DNA of 64,000 nt from Brachionus koreanus (taxonomy: Eukaryota > Rotifera > Eurotatoria > Ploima > Brachionidae), in NCBI GenBank assembly GCA_016987375.1, contig PJRA01000313.1:2914942-2978941 (forward strand). The letters are read 5' to 3'. Positions 21,768 to 32,010 of the stretch are shown here, piece by piece. Each line of letters starts with the position of its first letter. Within the stretch, counting starts at the first letter, position 1. The notes beneath the pieces are model-generated. The model did no database searches and was not told the DNA's origin. It saw only the letters and a list, made by a program, of their open reading frames with translations. Made by a program: the position numbers and the translations under genes.

Positions 21768-23480
21768 TTAATTGTTAAATACCGAATGAGGCTCATGCTG
21801 AGAAAATAACTCATTCAAAAGTTGCTCATCAAAAAAAACAAAATTAATTTTTTCCTTAGCTAAGATATCATTTTTATCATCATCATTCTTTTCTTCATTT
21901 CCAGTTTCTTCCTCATTTGAATTACTTGTTTTATCTATTTCATCAGTTGATGAATTGTTATTCTCTTTTACTTCTGAACTTAAATCTTCCCATTCTTCGA
22001 CTTTAAACTCCTCGTTCAAATTTATTTTCTCATATTTCAACAGCTGATTTTCTTCATTTACGCTTTCACTTTCATTTTTCTCTTTAAGCTTCAAAGCAGC
22101 CTTATGAACTTTTTCTAAATAATCAGGTAAACCACTAGTAGCCATCCATTTATAGGCAATTTTAGGAATTTTTGCTTTATTTATATCATAATATTGAATA
22201 ACATAATAAAGGCCCGGTTTATCAAAATCATCATGTGGAAATATAATTATATTTGATTCGTATTTTGTGACTCTCACATATTTATTATCATTTTGATTAT
22301 CAAGAAAATTATCAAATAATTTGCTTTGTTGTTCACTATCGGTCGGATCAGATGATTCAGCAAAGTCAATCAAACTTGGATCTATTTTAACTTTTGGTAA
22401 ACTTTTTGAAACCAAAATTAATATCTTAGCTTTAGGATCAATGCAGTATCTTCTAATATAAATGTATTCCCGAGGATTTAAGGGATAAGGAAATTTCATT
22501 ATCCACTGGATTAATTCGGTACTGGTGTTCGGATCTTTGCTTATAACATCTAAAGATACAGCTAAATAATCCCATTCTTTACGATATTCCAAGTCAATTT
22601 GAGTTTCATAAAATTCAAGAGGAGTTATATCGTTAAATCTTCCCAAAACTTTGTACTCAAATAAATCATAATTCGGTTTGGGTTCCTTAGATTTTTCACT
22701 ATTTTCTCCGGCATCATCGTCATTTTCTAACTGAATACACCGCCTCCAAATCATTAAATCTTTTTTATCGTAGATTAACTTCCATTCTTGATTATCAATA
22801 AAACGAGCTGCCTCAAAATCTATAGTCACTTTATGCGGATTTCTTATTGCTTCTTGAGCGTTTTCCTTTTCAGGATAAACGTCAAACAGATTCATCATTT
22901 CATTTACTTCATGTTTTATGTCATTATCAGATAATTTATACTCTTCCCAAGTAAATAGACCACCCATAGCTGAAAGAGAGGCAAAATTCTTGCGATTGAA
23001 AAAGCTAAATAGTTCAATTTTTAACTTAAAGCTTTGAATCTTAAACAAAAAATTTTTGTAAATCGATAAAAATAATTGAACACAAGCTTTTGCTTTAAGA
23101 TTCATTTTTTTATTTAAATTCAGAAATTTTCTACTTGATGACTTGGTTCCATTTGAAGATTGTATTGTTGCATTTTTTAAATTTGAATTTAAATTTTGAC
23201 GGAAAAGCGTGGCCATTATCGCAGGTTTTCGAACAATTTTTATTTTCTTAGATGTTCGGGATTCGATTTTATACAAATTTTTCAAATTTATTGTTTGTAA
23301 TCTTAATCGCAGATCCGAAAAAAATCGTTGGTTGCATAATGAAAACACATTTGATGTTCTGGGGAAATTTAACAGTTTTGAATTGAGTTTTAATGTATAG
23401 ACAGATGAGAGAACAATATATTTAAATGATGTTTTTGCTTGGTTATTGGCTTTTAGTTGAAATTTTTTAAATAAACTCAT
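21768..23480 (-). CDS. STARD7: StAR-related lipid-transfer protein STARD7
   Basis: A single exon encodes 570 aa from the ATG at 23480. An in-frame ATG at 23552 would add 24 residues that look less natural. The N-terminus MSLFKKFQLKANNQ and the following basic region fit a mitochondrial targeting segment, as in STARD7. The START domain occupies the middle: WKLIYDKKDLMIWRR, EYRKEWDYLAVSL, IQWIMKFPYPLNPREYIYIR, ESNIIIFPHDDFDKPGLYYV and YKWMATSGLPDYLEKVHKAA all align with human STARD7. The C-terminus is acidic low-complexity. STARD7 carries phosphatidylcholine (and coenzyme Q) to and from mitochondria. The protein is longer than the human one (370 aa) because of N- and C-terminal extensions and a Ser/Asp insert in the START domain. 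Confidence 0.9.
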   Translation of the reverse strand: MSLFKKFQLKANNQAKTSFKYIVLSSVYTLKLNSKLLNFPRTSNVFSLCNQRFFSDLRLRLQTINLKNLYKIESRTSKKIKIVRKPAIMATLFRQNLNSNLKNATIQSSNGTKSSSRKFLNLNKKMNLKAKACVQLFLSIYKNFLFKIQSFKLKIELFSFFNRKNFASLSAMGGLFTWEEYKLSDNDIKHEVNEMMNLFDVYPEKENAQEAIRNPHKVTIDFEAARFIDNQEWKLIYDKKDLMIWRRCIQLENDDDAGENSEKSKEPKPNYDLFEYKVLGRFNDITPLEFYETQIDLEYRKEWDYLAVSLDVISKDPNTSTELIQWIMKFPYPLNPREYIYIRRYCIDPKAKILILVSKSLPKVKIDPSLIDFAESSDPTDSEQQSKLFDNFLDNQNDNKYVRVTKYESNIIIFPHDDFDKPGLYYVIQYYDINKAKIPKIAYKWMATSGLPDYLEKVHKAALKLKEKNESESVNEENQLLKYEKINLNEEFKVEEWEDLSSEVKENNNSSTDEIDKTSNSNEEETGNEEKNDDDKNDILAKEKINFVFFDEQLLNELFSQHEPHSVFNN

Positions 23481-24575
23481 AATCACAGCCACATTACAAA
23501 AAAAAATTAAGTCTAAAAAAAATAATTCTTGTATATATTTATTTATCTTCAAAAAAATATTTGATCTATATTTCTTAATATAATATTCATATTAAAGTTT
23601 AATAAAAGGAATTGTTTAGGTTAAATTATCCAAAATTTTAAAATCATAAAAAGAATATTTGTTTAGTTTTAAAAAGACATCATAATTGGTTTTTTAAATT
23701 ATATTGTTGTTGTATGATGAAAACAAGGTGAAAAAAACCTGGAAGTTCTAAAACAAAAATTTTTAATTTTTGAGTTCTAAGACTTTTCAAACATTTTTTA
23801 AGTTCAAAAGATTATTGTGATACATTATCTGGCCCTTTAAGGACATTGTGAATTTTGGAAAAAAAAAACAAAAACTAGAATTTAAAATTAAAAATTTGAA
23901 ACTTTTAAATCTTTTTACTTAGGGTCTAAAAATCGTTCTGCAAAATTTAATAGCTCATACAAGGAAAACATTAGTCTGTGAATTTTTAAATAATTTTCTT
24001 TTACATATAAACTGTTTTGCATAGTCGCTGAGCTTTCACACAGACTAAATTTGGGTTATACATACTTTTTATGAGCTGATACATTTTGCAGAAAAATTTT
24101 TAGACCCTAAGAAAAAAGGTTATTTTAGTTATAAATTTTTATTTTTATTTTTGTTCCAAAATTCAATATGTCCCTCCTAAGCAATCTAAAGTATGAACCA
24201 AAATATGATCAATCTATTCTTGTCCTGAATTATTTCCATTTAAATACTATTACTTAGCAATATCTAACTTGGTATTCTATTTTTCGAAGGAATGTAATTT
24301 GTTCTGATATTGCTGAATCATTTTTTATCAGCCATTCTTAGATTAAAAAAAAAGCAACAATTTCGAAAAAAATTGTTCAATTCTAGATCATAATTCTTAG
24401 ATTTGATAATAAGTCTAGATATCGGAATTCGATTTCCGATCATTTTATTAAGATTTCTGTTAGACTATCATTATATTTTATTTAAATTGTACAAATTAAA
24501 AGTTTAATCGACTCAATTTACATGAAAAAAAAATCTTAAAAAAATTTGAGAAATAATTTTTTTAATTTTCGAAAA
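23481..24575. other. intergenic region with inverted-repeat element
   Basis: Between the RFC2 stop and the STARD7 start. The central 350 bp is an inverted-repeat element (listed separately). The rest is AT-rich with no coding potential. Confidence 0.4.
23836..24183. mobile_element. inverted-repeat (MITE-like) element
   Basis: The outer arms, TTTAAGGACATTGTGAATTTTGG and the reverse complement of CCAAAATTCAATATGTCCCTCC, pair with few mismatches. Inner arms at 23920-23960 (TTAGGGTCTAAAAATCGTTC) and 24071-24112 (reverse: TTAGGGTCTAAAAATTTTTC) pair even better. The whole therefore folds into one long imperfect hairpin. It has no coding capacity, consistent with a non-autonomous foldback or MITE element. 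Confidence 0.65.
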
Positions 24576-25607
24576 TTATTTTAAAACAATTTTGGTCAAC
24601 TGTGCCAGCAAAGCATTTAGCTGTAGGATACTATTCAATCCCTGACTTATTCGTGCATGTGTAAGTCCGATTTGCTTCACATATTCTAATTTCAAATACT
24701 CTGCCATTTGAGCATTTTTACAAACCCTAAATATTACATTAATTATATCATCAGCTGAGTACCCTAACTTCCATAGATGAGACAGAACTTTAATAGCTTC
24801 GTCTAGTTTTTGTTCTAAACAGTTATCTAACATTTGTTTAATCATCAAAGGATGAGGTTCATCACAAACTTTAAAAACATTTTCACTGTTTATATGACCA
24901 AAGCCATTGTGAGTTGATTGAAGATTATTAATTGCTTGTCTCATGTCTCCTTGTGCAGTAAAAATGATAGCTTCTAACCCATCATCTGTATAGCTTAATT
25001 TTTCAGCATCAGCTATCTCCAGTAAACGCTTTAAAATTTGCTTTTCAGATAGTTTGGAATAACGCAAAATAGCGCATCTAGACTGAATAGGTTCAATGAT
25101 TTTTTCGGAATTGTTACAAGCAAGACAAAAGCGTGTTGTATTTGAATAAATCTCCATAATTCGTCTTAGTGCTTGTTGAGCACCGTCTGTCATACTATCA
25201 GCCTCATCCAAGATGATTATTTTATGTTTACCTTTTTCCAGAGTTACTTTTTTTTGAGCAAACATTTTTATTTTATTCCTAACCACTTCTATTCCTCGAT
25301 CGTTTGAAGCGTTCATTTCTAAAACAGCGTCTTTTAAACACTGCGCACCTAAAAGTTGTCTTGCCAAACAGAGAATCGATGTTGTTTTTCCTGTTCCTGG
25401 CGGTCCACAAATTATCAAATTTGGCAAATTGCCATCTTCGGCAAATACTTTTAAACGATTGACTGTTTCTTCGTTGCCCACGATATCGTTTAACAATATT
25501 GGCCTGTACTTTTCAACCCACGGTAAACTAGAATTAGCTGGTTTTATCTCTAGCTTTTTATTTACCAACTCAGATGTTGGTTCAAAATCCATTGATTCAC
25601 CACTCAT
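24576..25607 (-). CDS. RFC2: replication factor C subunit 2 (40 kDa clamp loader)
   Basis: A single exon encodes 343 aa. Motifs: PWVEKYRP, Walker A GPPGTGKT (residues 68-75), Walker B LDEAD (133-137) and the trans-acting arginine SRC motif (176-178). The segment [20 protein letters not shown], the KVCDEPHP motif and the closing collar region match animal RFC2 (yeast Rfc4) rather than RFC4 or RFC5. RFC2 is one of the small subunits of the five-subunit AAA+ clamp loader that places PCNA at primer ends, and also of alternative loaders in checkpoint signalling. Length is as usual. It is head-to-head with PPOX, with only 193 bp between start codons, so they may share a promoter. Confidence 0.95.
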   Translation of the reverse strand: MSGESMDFEPTSELVNKKLEIKPANSSLPWVEKYRPILLNDIVGNEETVNRLKVFAEDGNLPNLIICGPPGTGKTTSILCLARQLLGAQCLKDAVLEMNASNDRGIEVVRNKIKMFAQKKVTLEKGKHKIIILDEADSMTDGAQQALRRIMEIYSNTTRFCLACNNSEKIIEPIQSRCAILRYSKLSEKQILKRLLEIADAEKLSYTDDGLEAIIFTAQGDMRQAINNLQSTHNGFGHINSENVFKVCDEPHPLMIKQMLDNCLEQKLDEAIKVLSHLWKLGYSADDIINVIFRVCKNAQMAEYLKLEYVKQIGLTHARISQGLNSILQLNALLAQLTKIVLK

Positions 25608-25800
25608 TTTAAAAATGTGAATTGATATTTAAAATCTTTTTATTTAGAAAAAAATATTGCATCAAAAAAGCTTTTTAAATTCACAACTAATTTATTATTC
25701 TGAATTTGAAAAATTCTAGTAATATAATGTACTAAATTGTTGCAAAATAAAGTTATATGAAAAAATTTGTAAAAATAAAATAAAATTAAATTAAAGAAAA

Positions 25801-27736
25801 ATGAAAATAGCTATTATTGGCGGTGGAATTTCAGGTCTATCAACAGCCTATTACTTAAAAAAATTTAGTTTGCCTGTTACAGAAGTATTTTTTAATGAAT
25901 AATATTTAAAATTCGAACTGCTTATAATAATTGAAGATTGTCTTATATGAAGCTTCGAGCAGGTTCGGAGGATGGATCGATTCTAAAAAAGTTACCCTAA
26001 ATAACGAAGATATTTATCTTGAAAAAGGTCCTCGAACTCTCCGTCTCACAACAGGAGAGCTAAAAGAAATAAATTCAATTAAATTGGTTTGATTTTAATT
26101 TCCTATTAAAATCGAAAAAAAATTTAACCTTCAAATAAAAGGCGAATGATTTAAATTTATCATCAAATATTGAAATTATATCAAAAAATCACCCTGCTTC
26201 GGTCAATAGATATATATATTTTAATGGTCAAATAAATGTCATCAGTAATTTTTTTTTCTATGTTTTTTATTATAAGCAAAATCGATCTTAAGAGCCGAAA
26301 TTGATTGGGAAAACACCACTTATGTCAAAAGGATTATTTAGATATTTGTTGAAAGAGCTTAGATCACCAAAACGAGATTCAAGTGTTGAAGATGAAACAA
26401 TATGGTCATTTATTTCTAGACGTTTAGACTCAGAAATTGCCGAAAATTTAATTGATCCAGTATTTAAAGGTTTTTCTGAAAATAAAAATTATATTTTTTA
26501 TTTTTTTTTAAATTCTATTTAGGCATTACTGGTGGTGATGTTAGAAATTTGAGTGCAGCTGCATTACTAAAAACATTTTACCAATATGAAGATACTTTTG
26601 GTTCGATAAGCAAAGGAGCATTTAATAAAGCTAGAAGTAAATATTGATTTATCTAATAGATAAATTGATAATATTTCTACTTCTTTCAATATTTTGTTTA
26701 CTTCAGATCCTATAATGGAAAACTATGAGAAATATCATGATTTATTGGAATTGAGAGATAAATACAGACATCAATCAGTTTGGAGATTTAAGGATGGAAT
26801 GCAAAAGTTTACTGAACGTTTAGCCGAAGAACTTTCTAAATATGAAAATGTTAAACTTTGTTTAAATGATCCAGTCAAATCAGTTAGTAGGAAAAATGAC
26901 AAAATGAGTATAATATCAAAAAATAGTCATCAAGACTTTGATATGGTGATAAGTTCAGTATATTCAAAAAGTATATTTAAATACAACTTTAAAGTACTTA
27001 AAATTTAGTTTAATTTTTATCTAGTCAACAATCAGTTCTTGTCAGACGAATATGTCTCCCTTAAAGAGAGTCTGTCAAAAATTGAAGCAGTAAACATGGT
27101 GGTAGTAAATTTTGTATTTAAAGATGATCTTCTTCCGTTTAAAGTAAAAAAAAAAGTAATTTTTTTTTGTATAAAAATTTGATTCAAAGGGCTTCGGATA
27201 TTTGGTCCCAACTAACCAAAAATCACCGATATTAGGATGTATATTTGATTCAGTATTCAATAAACCCCAAGAAAAAAATACATGTTTGACAGTAATTTTA
27301 GATTAGCGCTAATATTACTATTTTTTAAATTTTTTCTAAGGTTATGTTGGGAGGTGCATGGTATGACGAATACTTAAAAAATAAAAGTTCTGATCAAATT
27401 AAAAAATTAGCATTTACTGAAGTCAGAAAACATTTAAATATTAAAGTAGATCCTGATTATGAAGATATTTCTATTTTAAAAGTAAAATGTCTTGATAAAA
27501 TATTTAAAAACTTAGTTTTTGATTACTAGGAAGCTATTCCTCAATACAGAGTTGGGCATAACAAACTTTTAAGTCAAATCAAGAATCAAATTAAAGAATA
27601 TGGTCTGAGCGAAAAGTTATATTTGACTGGTTTTTCATATGATGGTATTGGAATCAATGATTGTATTTTTAATGCAAGAAAATTGGTTCAAGATGACATA
27701 TTAAATAGTAGAATAGTCAAAAATTTATCGAAATAG
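25801..27736 (+). CDS. PPOX: protoporphyrinogen oxidase
   Basis: Ten exons: 25801-25884, 25937-26086, 26142-26244, 26293-26469, 26523-26636, 26707-26970, 27025-27143, 27190-27291, 27341-27481 and 27530-27736, about 486 aa (human 477). The N-terminal MKIAIIGGGISGLSTAYYL is the FAD-binding dinucleotide fold. FGGWI, NHPASVNRYIYFNG, GFGYLVPTNQ, VMLGGAW and AIPQYRVGHNKL match PPOX blocks in order, and the end FSYDGIGINDCIFNARK matches the C-terminal FAD-contact region. It is the penultimate enzyme of heme synthesis, oxidising protoporphyrinogen IX at the mitochondrial inner membrane with FAD and oxygen. All splice sites are GT..AG and every phase closes. Its 3' end faces SPEF1 with 58 bp between stop codons. 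Confidence 0.95.
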
Positions 27737-27794
27737 TTTTATTATTTAACTAATTTGAAATAAAAAATATAATTGAAAAAATGTTTTTACAATC

Positions 27795-28457
27795 TTATGA
27801 AATTATTGCTGAATTTCTGTTATTATTGCGAAGCCTAGAAGAATCAGCAGAAATACCAGTTGGTCTGTATTTTTCTAATTTTTCAGTGAGTTCTACTATT
27901 CTAGTTTCTTTCAAGTCCAATAAGTGTTCTAAACGTCGGATTTTTGCATTTAAAACTTCAATTTCTTCAGCTTGTTGTAAACATTCCTGTACTTTTTCTT
28001 CATATTCGATTCTCAATTGAGTTGGCACTTTGGTTTTACTCAGAGAAGAAATATTTTGTCTTGGTGAATTTTTCGCTTTGTGTTGTTGTTTAATCTCTAT
28101 TTCATTTAATTTTTCATCAATTTTGTATCGAAGGTTGTACAAAAATACTTCAATGTATCCCGGTTTAGCATTGGAAATATTTTGAGTTATATTTAATGGA
28201 ACATTTAAACCGAATTTTGAGAATACTTTATGATTTAATATGCCCCAGTTGGCAAGTTTTTGTTGCAAATTATTTGCTGGTGTCAGATTATGCAATTCGA
28301 TTAACTGGGGTAAAAAATGTTTCACTATCTCTCCAACACAATATCCATCCGAAAAGTCTCTTTCAATTCGTTTCTTTTGACGACTTAAAGGAATTTGATC
28401 AATCCATTCGTACAAGTCCTCTAAGACTTCGTCATTCAATTCCATTTCCCAAGACAT
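27795..28457 (-). CDS. SPEF1: sperm flagellar protein 1 (CLAMP), CH-domain microtubule protein
   Basis: A single exon encodes 220 aa. Residues 1-110 form the SPEF1-type calponin-homology domain: LYEWIDQIPLSRQKKRIERD, FSDGYCVGEIVKHFLPQLIE, LHNLTPANNLQQKLANWGIL and NHKVFSKFG. A coiled coil spans about 150-205 (LRIEYEEKVQECLQQAEEIE onward). SPEF1 bundles microtubules and localises to the ciliary central apparatus and polarised cell cortex. Length and domain order match the family. A polar tail of about 15 residues ends the protein. Confidence 0.92.
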   Translation of the reverse strand: MSWEMELNDEVLEDLYEWIDQIPLSRQKKRIERDFSDGYCVGEIVKHFLPQLIELHNLTPANNLQQKLANWGILNHKVFSKFGLNVPLNITQNISNAKPGYIEVFLYNLRYKIDEKLNEIEIKQQHKAKNSPRQNISSLSKTKVPTQLRIEYEEKVQECLQQAEEIEVLNAKIRRLEHLLDLKETRIVELTEKLEKYRPTGISADSSRLRNNNRNSAIIS

Positions 28458-28875
28458 AATTAAATTTTTATCTTTTTTCTAAAATGAAAATAGTCCTATT
28501 AAATTTTAATTCATTGCATCAAGCAAAAATATCTTAGATTTAAAAATTATCTTGTTCAATATTAGTTAAAAAATTCTTATATATTAATTAATTGCTTTTC
28601 TCTAGATAAAATTTTACTTATCAAATGACTATTTGCTTAATTAGAATGTTAAATAGATTTTATTTAGAATCTTCTTATAATCAAAAAATTTTCCTTTATT
28701 ATCAAAAAAGAATTTTTTTTAAATTCTAAAATAAAAAAAAGAACTGTAACACAAATAAATTACGGAGATATAAATCTTTTATTGAAAATTTGGAAATATT
28801 TAGACGATGTTAACGACAACATATTTTATTTCAAGCAATTTAATAAGTTTAAAAAAAAGGTAGAGAAATAGCTCT

Positions 28876-29019
28876 ATGGCAGCAGCACAAATAAAAACTA
28901 AAAAATTAAAAGCTAATATTAAATTGAATGAAATCAAAAGTTTAATTATAAATTATGAAAATACCATGAAAGGCTTAAAATTATTAAAAGAGCAAAATCA
29001 GGCTTCAAGCTCTAAATGA
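28876..29019 (+). CDS. possible small protein of 47 aa
   Basis: The frame reads MAAAQIKTKKLKANIKLNEI and continues as a Lys-rich, Leu/Ile-periodic amphipathic helix ending in QASSSK and a TGA. An in-frame TAG lies 15 nt upstream. The composition (several Ala, Gln and Lys codons) is less AT-random than other short frames nearby. No family is recognised and chance occurrence is quite possible. Confidence 0.25.
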   Translation: MAAAQIKTKKLKANIKLNEIKSLIINYENTMKGLKLLKEQNQASSSK

Positions 29020-29927
29020 ATTAGCTTAATAAGATTTAACAAGCTTTTTATCCCTCTCCCCTCTTGTCCAAAAAGGTTTCAAAAAAATTAAATCTTGAAT
29101 AATTTTTTCTATAAAATCATAAATTAAAACAATTTATTCGCAGTGTTCTAATGAACCAGAAATTGCTTTTAAAATTTAAAAATCGATCAAGAAAAATTGG
29201 GCTTCTAATTATAATGGTCATAATTAAAAAGCTTAATTTTTTTAAGTTTTCTGTTTAAATTGATCTTCGATAATTGTTGATTGAAATTTTGATTCATATA
29301 TGTTCAGTTGGTTAGGAAAAAAATACCAACATTCAATTTCAATTTTTTTTTATGATAATAATCCAAAAATTTACTAAGTTTGAAATTTTTATTTAACTTT
29401 AAATTCAGTCTTCTGGCTATTTTTGATAAAAAGAAAATAAAAAAAAATAAAAACCTATTTCTTTAATCTGGTTATAATTAGGTTTATAATTTTTCAAATG
29501 TTAAAATACAAATTTTGGTTTAAATCTTTAAGTTTTAATAATAACAAAATACACTACAAGTATTTTATTGCTTGAAAAAAAAAACATTTAAATTTTTGTT
29601 ATAATTGTTTGTCATTATTTTCTTTTATAAATGCCAGCACTTGGATTCCGCACAATTACCATTTGAATCATTTTTTTTCCAACTGTCATTAAATCAAACC
29701 AGTTATCATTGCAACAAAAGATATTTACAAAATACACAAAAATATTAGGGTTAAATTTGTTTAAAAAAGTTGTTCCATAACTTACATTTTAAGTAAAGTT
29801 TGATGTAAATTATTTAAAGAAAGTTAAATACTTATTCATATATAAAAGATAAATTTTAATGATTAAATTATTTCAAAAATCTATAATTAAAAAACAGCCA
29901 TTATTAATATACATTTAGTATACAAAA

Positions 29928-30038
29928 ACTTCTGGTCAAATTTCACAAACTCTTAAGTTCTATTTAGTATACCTGAGATAGCTAAGTCAAGCACCGAGAA
30001 TTTTCTTAAGAGTGTATTTTGACCAAATGTTTTTCTAA
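29928..30038. repeat. inverted repeat, arms about 24 bp
   Basis: The left arm GGTCAAATTTCACAAACTCT and following TAAG pair with CTTAAGAGTGTATTTTGACC. The outer flanks aaaacttct and the reverse complement of aaatgttttt also match weakly. The loop is about 45 bp. It may be a decayed palindromic element or a transcribed hairpin. Confidence 0.45.
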
Positions 30039-30384
30039 TTATTTTTTTTTAAATAAATTCTATTTTTAACTTTTAATATTTGAAAATTAACTGATAACTT
30101 GGGCAAAAACAATCTTTTGGGTGAAATATTTAAATCTAAAAATTGGAATGGATAATTCAACAGTCCATTTTTTCGGTTCATACTACAGTAGAATTTGTAG
30201 GCGAGCTGAAAATAGTCAATTATCACCAGATTTTTTCTAATAAATTAAAAAACAAAGTGGAATAGGTGTTCAAAAACCAGGATGAGGGAAACTAACTTAT
30301 TTTGATTGTTTTTGCCTCTAAATTTAATAAATATAAATTCTTAAAAATGTTTAAATATAGCAATATTTTTTAATTTTGTTGCAT

Positions 30385-32010
30385 TTAATATTGGTTGGAA
30401 AATGAAGATGTTTGGCAATAAACTGACGAAGCAGATGATGAAAAATTATTTGATAATAGTTTTGTGCTATTATTTGTATGATTTTCACTGCTTTCGCTAT
30501 TGGAAAGAATACTACTTGGTAAGATAAAACTTGACGTAGTTGATGAAATTAAATTATTTAACACACAATAATCATCTTTGTTTACTTCATTTTTAGAAAC
30601 TTCATAAGTATACTGCTCAGTTTTGATTTCACAATTTTCGTTTGAAGATAAAGATGAGCTCGATGATGACTTGATATCATTCGAGGTGCTTAATGAAGCC
30701 AAACTATTATTATTTTTGTCATCTTTAATTTCAATAATTGTATTTGTTATTGAAGATAAAGTTTTGCTTGAACAGACTCCATTTTTAGAAGTGTAAGAGT
30801 TCGAGAATACTACTCGGTCTCTTATATCCAATTCGACTGATTTTCTGTTCAAATTTAAATTTTCAATGTCTTCAGCAATGGTATCTATTTTGAATTTCTT
30901 GAACCATTTGTGGTCCAAAGCTTCCTCAACAGTTAAACGTTGTCTAAAAAATTAAATTTCAATTTATTAAATTAAAGCTTTACTTTTAAATTTACTTAGG
31001 TTTAAATCTTATTAGATTTTCTATAAAGTCTTGGGCTTCTTTCGAAACACCATTAAAATATTCATCTATACATTTAAACTCTTGTTCACGCACACTCAAA
31101 ATATTTGTGACAGTCTCCATATTTTTTTCACTGCCATTTCCAAACGGGGTGAATGCAGTAAGCAAAACATGCGTCAATACTCCCAAGCTCCACATATCAG
31201 TTGCTTTTGTCAAAGCATCATATTCCAGTACCTCAGGAGCTGAATAGGCTACTGTGCCCATCATGCCTAGTATTTCTTTTCCTGGTGTCATTATTTGTGA
31301 AAAACTAAAATCACACAATTTCACTTTAATTGGCTTGTCTGAATTAAATATCGTTTCGGTATTAGGATGCTCACAATCCTCATTAATCGAATTGCTTTTT
31401 GAACTTAAAGGGTTCATTAAAAGCACATTTTCTGGCTTTATGTCCAAGTGCAGAATATTTTTTGAATGCAAAAAACTTAACGCCTTTAAAATTTGATAAA
31501 CTATTTCACATGCCTTTTCTTCTTCAAATACACCTTCGCTATCAAGAAAAATATGAAGATCCTTCTCAGTTGCACTAAAAAAAAAATTTAAAAAATATTT
31601 AAATCTTCACACTCATTACTATTCAAGTATTAGAATTGTTTCCGATTTTTGTTGAAATACTTCATATAAAGTGACAATTGATGGATGAGATCTTGCCAAT
31701 GTTAGCGCAATTATTTCGTTATTGACTATGTTGAGATTAAAGTTGTTTTTGGTGCGGTAATTTTTGATTATTTTGGCTGCAAAACATTTTTTGGTTCTTT
31801 TACAGTAGCATTTTTTTACTGTTGCATATCGGCCTCTAAAATAAAACCAAATTTTTAATATAATTAAAATTAGGAAAAAAATTCGAACCAAATGCTCGCT
31901 TACTTTCCAACTTCACTATCACAATCGTACAATTCTTCGAAAGTATTTCTGGTGTTTATCAATTGATTTGTAATGTTGATATTGTTGCTATTGACGAGTG
32001 GTGAATTCAT
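30385..32010 (-). CDS. DRAK/STK17-like serine/threonine kinase with DFS motif
   Basis: Four exons: 32010-31904, 31835-31620, 31574-30996 and 30943-30385, about 486 aa. Kinase landmarks: VGKGRYATVKKC glycine loop, AAKIIKN (VAIK lysine), EIIALTLARSHPSIVTLYEV (alphaC), HLDIKPEN catalytic loop, then VKLCDFSFS where DFG is expected, GTVAYSAPEVL (APE) and DMWSLGVLTHVLLT. HLD in place of HRD and the SHPSIVTLYEV block are typical of DAPK-related DRAK/STK17 kinases. These act in apoptosis and actomyosin control. The metal-binding DFG glycine is replaced by Ser while Lys, Glu and both Asp are kept, so activity is likely but altered. A Ser-rich acidic insert of about 30 residues follows the catalytic loop; the C-terminal 165 residues are Ser-rich and not recognised. 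Confidence 0.8.

Larger units (their letters stand above)
28458..30384. other. intergenic region with small ORF and hairpin
   Basis: 1.9 kb between SPEF1 and the kinase gene. It contains a 47-codon open frame at 28876 and an inverted repeat at 29928-30038, both listed separately. Otherwise it is AT-rich with no supported gene. Confidence 0.4.
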
